From: Takakia lepidozioides
Lineage: Eukaryota > Streptophyta > Takakiopsida > Takakiales > Takakiaceae
Assembly: GCA_030704615.1 (NCBI GenBank)
Contig: CM060733.1
Span: forward strand, 23,870,001-23,934,000
Length of the DNA: 64,000 nt
Direction of reading: 5' to 3'
Under the pieces are notes generated by a model, which was not told where the DNA came from, ran no database searches, and saw only the letters and a program-made list of their open reading frames with translations. The stretch's first letter is position 1; the number at the start of each line of letters is the position of its first letter. A program made the translations under genes and the position numbers. Shown in pieces: positions 57,241 through 64,000 of this stretch.

Positions 57241-58640
57241 CTATTTCACAGTATTCCCAGCTTCAGTTGCACTACTTCCCACACTCCCTGTCCCCCCAGA
57301 GCCAGATCCAGGCAGCCCGCCTGATCCCCCTGAGCCGACACCTTCATTGGCCTGTGATCCAAGTGCTCCACTTGATCCAGGTCCAACGGGTTGGGATGTC
57401 CTGGTTGTAATCTCAACCTCAGCTGTTGGGTCTACTTCTTCATATTCTTCCTCTTCCAATTTCTTCTCTCTGTTTTCATCCTCCAAGGTCTGCCCTTGGG
57501 TTTCTTCTTCACTCATGTAACTCAACTGTAATGGTGTTGGAGAGTCTGAACTCTCCGTTGACTCTGCCACAGCCTCTTTTCCTTCTTCACCTTCCGCTTC
57601 AGAAACTGGAGTTCCTGCTTTTGGTGTTCCATGCCAACTCTTATCAAAGATTTCTGTCAAATCTTTTATCCAGGGATGTACCTCAAATCTTTCACCTCGT
57701 GATTGATCTTCTTCCTGTACCAATTCCCTTAATCTTTCTTGCAAAGAAACAGAAGGAGTGGCATCCAACTCTAGTTCTTCCGGTATGGGTGATGTACTTT
57801 GATCTTAATGGTGTGAGAGGTCCAGATGATTCCCCTATGTCTATTCCTCTCTCCAAAGATATGGATAATTAGCTTTCAGATAGCTTTCTCTTTTTACTGA
57901 ATATCTCTGGCGTCTAGCTTCTCTTTCATCACTCATGTCCCATGTCTTTCATTTCTTTTAATGTGGCAATAACCAAAACTCTCTTCTGTAATATCTCTCG
58001 TATATGCCTGGGTTTCTTTCAAGCTTCAATGCACCCTTGGCTATACTTGAAGTCTCCGTTACCATATAACCATATGGCAAACAAGTCTCTGAAAAGCTGT
58101 TCTTGGTGTGAGTTTGATCCCAAAATATCCTTTGGAATCCAATTCTTTACCAGTACAAGCTCTTCATGCATATGAGTATAAACATTCACCTTTCTTTCTT
58201 CCCAGCCTTCAAACTCTACTTGCTTAATGGATAGCAATGCTATCACATAAACCAACGTTGGTAACCAACGTGCTCTTCCTCTACAGGCTACCTGATAAAT
58301 CTTTATCACTCCTTTCTCCAGACCCCATTCCGGATCAGCATCATGCACTCGCTTAAGAATATTTTCTTTACAACCGTCTGGCAATTCCAAGAACCTTTGA
58401 AAGAATTGTTTGGACAATCTTTCTTCCTTCGTTCCACAGGGAATTTGATTCACTTCAAATTCTTTAATGGTCCAACCACCATAATCCCACCAGATGCCTG
58501 TCACATCTGGTTGTTCATGACTCAGTTCCCCAGTATGGTCGCCAAATGTCGCGCGGCTTTACTCACCCATCCCTTCGCCATCCGAGGCAGAAACTCCAAG
58601 ATAGAAGAGTTGGAAATCTCTAAGTACTCAGCCCGCGCAG
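57241..58640 (-). CDS. Unrecognised protein, probably two exons or a broken gene
   Basis: Two long minus-strand frames with real protein character. 58019-58504 (161 codons) is rich in aromatic residues: TGIWWDYGGWTIKEFEV, LSKQFFQRFLELPDGCKENI and RARWLPTLVYVIALLSIKQV. 57241-57768 (175 codons) begins LQERLRELVQEEDQSRGERF, passes through a Glu-rich tract (EKKLEEEEYEEVD) and ends in a Gly/Ser-rich tail (GSGGSGGLPGSGSGG). Upstream, 58505-58640 adds EYLEISNSSILEFLPRMAKG in another frame. I recognise no domain. The setting and structure suggest a mobile-element or lineage-specific gene. Splice sites between the pieces are not certain. Confidence 0.4.
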
Positions 58641-59411
58641 AACAATAAGTCATGACCTACAGCTAGTGTATCATGGGGGTGTTTCCTATTTGTTTCCCTT
58701 TTGGCATTCATGTTAGCTACCTTACCATTGATAATTAAGTATCAGTTTGCTTCATCAATCTATCGGATTCCATCAACTCATCCATTCATTCCACAGCTTC
58801 ACTCAGATCTCTCTACACAGTGTGATTGTATCGTATAAGTATCAGATTATGATTTATCAGGTATCAGGCCGAAGCCATTGTGTCTCTAATCTGCTCTACA
58901 ATATCACTACAGCTTTGCATATAACAAATATCTACTAATCATCTTTCTTCCTTCACTGTGCTCTCCATCTTTGCTTCTGTTCTTGCTCTTCGCCCGATCC
59001 CCTCTCATGCATGACCAAGAACCTCCCCGTGAAGTGCTTCCAAGAATCCATCCCCTTCTCAGTCCTTGCTTCTCCCTTTATCTTCCTACTCGTGGCTCTA
59101 ACCGTTTCCCTCACTAACCGTCGTCCGTGAACTAACATGTTCCATTTGTAGGTGTTGTTCCCCACAGTCGTTCCCTGTCCTGCTCTCCGTTCCTTAGCTG
59201 TGACTGGCTGTGTGAAACTGTGTCGGCTGTGACGACTGTGACGGGCTGTGTTGGCTGTGACGGCTGTGTTGGACTGTGACGGACTGTGTAACCCCCCTCT
59301 ACAGTGCGCTGCTGTCATCCCTAAGGCTCCTGTTGGTCTTAGTCTGTGCAAAAATTAAGGGTACCCTACGGATCCCGTATAAGTGTCTAAGTCCCAGACA
59401 GTCCTCTAACA
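58641..59411. other. Non-coding stretch with a short minisatellite
   Basis: At 59205-59290 units of 9-10 bases (GGCTGTGAC, GGCTGTGTT) are repeated about eight times. The rest shows no gene; the minus-strand frame across the minisatellite (TARHSRHSRHS) is an artefact of it. Confidence 0.45.
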
Positions 59412-60406
59412 ATGTGTAATCACCCACATTACACTGGGGGAAGTTCTTTTCAGGGCAAGCACAAGCGCACTGGATCCACGATCCCTGCTGCTAGCAATGG
59501 AGATGGCGCCCACAAGAACGCAGGAGGTGGCCCTAACTCTCCCATCGTTTTGGGTTCTGTGCCACCAGTACCCCCACCTTATTATGGTATGCCTCAGTAC
59601 CCACAGTCTGGCACTCAGTATGGTCAGGGTCAATATGGTGCTCCTCTATATGGGCAGTATGGCCAGTATCCTCCTCCACCATATTTGCCACCCCCTAATA
59701 GCTATGGGGGTGGCAGGCCACCGGAATATCCTCTCGCTTATGGACAGTATGGACAGTATGGCCCTCGGCCTTCTTGCCAACAGCCATGGCCACCAGTCCC
59801 TACTTGGCAGGATCCTGCTGTGAATTCTCCTGTGCGCACGGAGGTCTCTGAAGGAGGGGAGGGTGCCGTTTCAAAGAATGATAGAACCAATGCTTTAAGG
59901 AGGGCTAATAGCTCAGCCAAAATTGAAGCTGCCAAGGTGAAGGAAGAGAGAATAGATGCAGGTCTTCCTCCCACGGTGATTGTGACGAACCTCAAAGGAG
60001 CCCCGTATGGTCAGACCCGGAACGTATGGCACGTTGCCCTTAAAGGACAGGCTTATCGCAAGCTAGATTGTTCCCTTGCCATCAACAACCAACCTGATGA
60101 ACTTGTATACGAAATCAGAGATCACCTGGCTAAGCTATTTTCATATACGCCACACAAGTTAAAAGACTTCCACCTAAAACAAACAATTGGCAGAATAATG
60201 AAGAGCCAGCGTTATGAAGCACACACTGCGTGGTTGGGTGGTAAGGGGAAACCCATTACTGTATCTGACGAGGTATGGAACAAGTTTGTAAGTTACTGGC
60301 AGACAGAGGTGTTCCACAAAGTGTCGGGCATGAAGAAGGCAAATGGTGCAATTCAGAATCCTACCAAGACTGGCCGTGTGGGAAGGCAATGGTGGAAGCA
60401 CGCTTG
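59412..60406 (+). CDS. Pro/Tyr/Gly-rich protein with plant-transposase-like (Ptta/En/Spm) C-terminus
   Basis: One long exon, about 332 residues. Residues about 45-145 are low-complexity and repeat GQYGQY, YGQYPPPPYLPP and AYGQYGQYGP, a disordered prion-like composition. A basic stretch (RRANSSAKIEAAKVKEER) follows. Then comes a region resembling the Transposase_24 (PF03004) family of plant En/Spm accessory proteins: NVWHVALKGQAYRKLDC, WNKFVSYWQTEVFHKVSGMK and KANGAIQNPTKTGRVG. It ends at a GTAGGT donor-like site (60407). The following exon at 60535 is in a different phase, so this may be a separate gene, a fusion with a frame error, or a broken copy. Confidence 0.55.
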
Positions 60407-60534
60407 GTAGGTGGCATCATCACGACTCTGTATTTTGTTCCTCATTGAATTGCTATGTGTATATAGTCAGCCCTCACATTGCTTACTGACTTGTGGCATG
60501 GGTTTGTTTGTGGCATGGATTAATTAATTTGCAG

Positions 60535-63500
60535 GAAACCCTATCAGGGTGCCCTCCTACATTATATGAAATTCAAGAGGGTTCAGTGTCATGGTTGTCA
60601 GCTGGGAGTGACAGGCGGGTAAGTGTGTTTTCCACGTTTGCTAGAGTGGTTGCAACATCATAGGTTGCTAGGGTTTTTTTCAAGGATTTTGGCCTGGGTT
60701 TTTTCCAATGGTTGTTCATGCTAGGTTTTTTTGTTTGATTCATACTTGGGCAAGTTTTCATGGATTGGCAGGAGGGAAGTCTCGCATATTCTACAGTAGT
60801 TGGCAGGATGGATGACTTGGACAAACTGGTGGAATCACAAGGACGTGACATGGCAGACTTAAAATTACAGATGCAGAGCATGATTGAGTACCAGAAAGCC
60901 ATTGTGGCCAGATTGGGGATTAATCTACCAGGCGCAGGACCAGTGACATCTACGATGGATGCGTATGCTGTGACAATATCAAAATGTTTGGAATCCCAAT
61001 TTCAGACGGTAACTGGTGCTCACTCTAAGCCCTTATGTCTTCCTGTCACTGATGATATTTTGAATTTGACCGAGCAGCAGCAGGATATAGGGAAGGCCAG
61101 CTGTGAGGTACACCTGGGAATTCAGCCCTTGCCACGTACAAAGGCAGTAGCAGTCCAGGGGGCAATGGTGACAGAGCCGCCTCGCACACCGGATTCTGGT
61201 ATGCAGGTATGTGGGAGTTTAAATGGGGAGGAAGATGCAGACGGGGACAAAACAAACAAGCAGGTTGCTTTAATTTCTCCTGCTCACATGTTGAAACCAA
61301 ATGACAATTTACTTCCTGGACCAGCGAGGAAGCATTTACTAATTCTGGACTTAAATAGTCTGTTATGTGAATCTTTTCATTCTGCTAATGGGCCTGCATC
61401 CCTTCCCAAAGGTTTTGTGGGGAAGATGTGTGGCAAGAAGATGGTAGTTTTGAGACCATGCTGTTATGATTTTTTGCAAAAGTGTTTTGTAGTGTGAAAA
61501 GAAGGGGCGTGAATCCCCTTCTGTATAATTCTAATTGTGCTTCCTTCCATTCTAAGCGGAGCAAAAGAAAGAAGGTTCTTCTAATCTGTCCCGCTGTCGT
61601 CACTTGGCTGTGGGTTTCCCTCAGCTCCTTCGTGATCAGAGTTCAAGCAATCCTCATCCACGCCGCAGCGGAAGAGAAGACATGGATGGGGAGTCAAATT
61701 GTTGTTCACTCTTGGTTCTACCTTTTACACAACATCCTCTACCTGCAGGTACAGCACCAACTATGCTGCCACGATGTATTCAGTGATGCAATCAGCCCTA
61801 TGTCAGTGATAAACACTGCCCTTGTGGGCAGTGCCCTTGGTCTGCAACACGTCGGAAGCCCCTTTTTGTAATGAGATCACGGTCTAGGCGGGTGGACAGC
61901 TCAGATCTGCCATGAACTGCAGGCCCACTAGTTTGATCATTCAGGGTTCATGTCTTCTTGACCTTGCCTCTCCATTTGTCCATCCCTCATCAACCCTTCT
62001 CCCTTTTCACTTTTTCTTCTCTCAAATCCTTTTTCCTTGGTGTGTGGATTCCTCACTTTTTCACAACAGCATGGCTATGATGCAATGCAAATGCACATCC
62101 AGCCAGGCATCCAGTGCATCCATCATTGAAGTCAACCTTGGTTACAAGACATGATCTGCCCCTCTGTCGGTCTTTCTCTTTTCTCTCTCTCCAGTGACTG
62201 GTCCTTGCACTATCTTTCCCCAAGTGGATCCTATTTGGCCAAGGTGCTTCACAACCCTTCTACAGATCTCAAATCACACACCCTGACAGCTCTCTTTTTC
62301 TCCTCAAATGCAAACCTCAGTCATTCACATGTTGAGAACACTTCTATAAATCAGATCCAAACCCCAAAACAGTATTGACTTTTCTTCCCCATCCACGTCA
62401 TCCCTCTCAGTTCTTCAAATCCGTTTCTGTCTGACCATCCCTGTTCTCCTTTATCCACCAAGCTAATTCTACACTGGCTCCACTGTTTTAACATCCAGGG
62501 CTGGTTTGTTTATGCTGGCTGAAGACACTGAAAATAAAGAAAATGAACACAAAAACAGCAACCATTCTGACCCTGATGTGAGCTATCCTTGTCCCCTCTA
62601 TCTTTTTCCTAATGACAGTGTAGCAACAGGTGCATCCATCTCCACCCTATCCTGGTTTGAATTCCAGTGTCTTCATTCCATTTTCAAAGGCCTTTTCTAC
62701 TCCTCACATTTCTGTCCCCTTCAGCAGATACCTGAGACAGTTCCAAAAACTTCACAAAGTCATTCCTAAGTGCCCAAAAAGAGAAGCCAACACTCTTAGA
62801 ACTTATCTGTCTTATACTCGTGTGAAGCGGTGGTTCTGCCTGCCAAGCTGGCACCTCACCATCGCTGTCATCAGCCATATTCAATGCTTCTCCTCATCTT
62901 GATTCCAGTTCTCATCATGTCATGACGGCTTGCTTCATCAGCTGGCAACATCCTCGTGCTTGCCAACCTCTACCCTATCCCTCTACATGTGTACTTCTGC
63001 CCTAAGGATTGATGTGCTCCTACAGCTCTAAGACAGAAGGCAACTACAAGTTTTAACAGATGACCTGAGTCGCATCCACCAGCTTGCACTTCTCATTCCC
63101 CAACAGCTGTTGTTGCGCTCCATCTCCTCATAACTGTACTCTTCAAGACAATGGCGGCAGTGGTAGTGCACCGCTCTTAGCACCTGCTCAGCTTTCAAAA
63201 TTGATTATCACCACGCAGAAAGAGGCACCGCTTCTCTTTGCACAAAATGCCAAGCAGATCCCTTAACGTCGCGCTTTAAGGCAAGCTGATTCACATGGTG
63301 CAGGTGTAAGTTCCCAAGCCAGCCTGCCTGACAACACTACGGCAGCAGCTGTGAAGAGTTGCCCATCGTCTTCCTCCTCGTTTTCCTCAGCTCGAGTTTC
63401 TAGGTTGAACATACGCGACGAAAATCATTCATTCCAAGGATGAAAATGCGCATGTTATGACTTAGCCATATTTTGTCCTGGCAGAGCAAGAGCATAGTGT

Positions 63501-64000
63501 TCCCATGGAATTACCTGTAGGCCTGGGTAATTCCCTCCCGACATTAGTACCAGGCACTCCCTTCTTCACCAATGCTGTAATTTGATTCCCAACAAAATTT
63601 TCAATGTTACTCCCCTGCATTCACACTACAGTTTTGCACACTTTGAGGTGGCGGTGTGGTCTTGTTGCCAAGCTCGCAACTTCTTCCCAATGGTGGACTA
63701 TATTTTTGCAGCCCACACTAAGCTAGTTTTCCAGTGGGATGCCCTTCACTGTGATGAGGATCCAGTCCTCCCATGCCGTAAGGGGTCTGATTCAAAGCCA
63801 TTATATTTCAAGAACTTGTCTAGAGTGTGGGCAAACTGGCCAGAATGGACTTATGAGGACACTGTTCTTGTTGACGACACACCAAGAAAGGCGGCAAACA
63901 ATCCTCCCTTCAGTGGGATTTTTCCAGAGCCATGTAAAGTGCAACCAGATTCACCAACTGATGAGTATCTAACAGAGGTGTTGTGGCCTTTCTTGTGGAA
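60535..64000 (+). CDS. FCP1-homology (CTD-type) phosphatase domain protein, incomplete at window end
   Basis: Exons 60535-60618, 60772-61481 and 63632 to beyond 64000, with matching phases across the last two introns (the second is 2.15 kb). The N-terminal part has a short coiled coil (MDDLDKLVESQGRDMADLKL). The FCPH domain begins KHLLILDLNSLLCESF, where the canonical catalytic DxDxT is replaced by DLNSL. It continues VVLRPCCYDFLQ, crosses the intron to NFAHFEVAVWSCCQARNFF, then KPLYFKNLSRVW and TVLVDDTPRKAANNPP, the second acidic motif (VDD), and IFPEPC. Loss of the second catalytic Asp is known in plant members of the family and suggests weak or absent phosphatase activity. The end of the gene lies outside the window. 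Confidence 0.75.

Noticed and set aside
57426-57872. A 148-codon plus-strand frame rich in Leu and Pro
   Set aside because: It is the antisense shadow of the Glu- and Gly-rich minus-strand frame at 57241-57768.

Overview
This is nuclear DNA of a plant. The evidence is GT-AG introns in most genes, a plant DYW-type PPR protein, an EXORDIUM-like protein, plant Ty3/gypsy, PIF/Harbinger and LINE remnants, and tRNA-derived SINEs. A nine-exon ODAD3/CCDC151-like gene (outer dynein arm docking) suggests a lineage with swimming sperm, so a bryophyte, lycophyte or fern rather than a flowering plant. Gene density is low, with long non-coding and transposon-rich stretches.

Layout. Positions 1-25 kb are mostly host DNA: a universal stress protein gene (1.3-2.6 kb, +), tRNA-Glu (3.9 kb, -), an EXORDIUM-like gene (5.2-6.2 kb, -), a decayed PPR-DYW copy (11.6-13.2 kb), the ODAD3-like gene (15.2-19.2 kb, +) and an intact 942-residue PPR-DYW gene (21.1-23.9 kb, -). 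Positions 25-30 kb hold LINE, SINE and Harbinger-like debris plus minisatellites. Positions 30-48.5 kb hold a nested mobile system (below). Positions 49.5-53.8 kb are a broken Ty3/gypsy element. Positions 54-59 kb are repeats and unclassified ORFs. Positions 59.4-64 kb carry a Pro/Tyr/Gly-rich protein with a plant-transposase-like C-terminus, then the start of an FCP1-type phosphatase gene that runs off the window.

The unusual system is at 30.0-48.5 kb. Two paralogous intron-containing genes, called A and B here, share exon boundaries. Gene A (37.8-42.4 kb, +) joins a ParB-like domain to a C-terminal DNA-methyltransferase-like fold. Gene B (-) is in two pieces, 46.3-48.5 kb and 30.1-30.6 kb, because the unit carrying gene A appears to have inserted into it. 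Each gene is accompanied by its own perfect or near-perfect DNA palindrome. A-type palindromes (10-bp arm GGAAATGCGG) form a 53-bp-period array of about 31 copies between gene A and a divergent SWIM/MULE-like transposase gene. They also lie singly in three introns of gene A and in a second cluster at 43.1-43.8 kb. B-type palindromes (11-bp arm GTGATGATCGG) form a 295-bp higher-order array inside gene B and lie in B introns, two of which match palindrome-bearing introns of gene A. Both families end their arms in CGG/CCG around a central dinucleotide that is nearly always CG, CA, TG or TA.

My inference is that the ParB-methyltransferase protein recognises its own family's palindrome, marking or protecting its element. 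This would parallel the sequence-specific anti-silencing VANC proteins of Arabidopsis VANDAL (MULE) elements, with unrelated protein domains. Gene A, gene B and the transposase all show frame breaks, so these particular copies may be decaying, or the assembly may contain indels.
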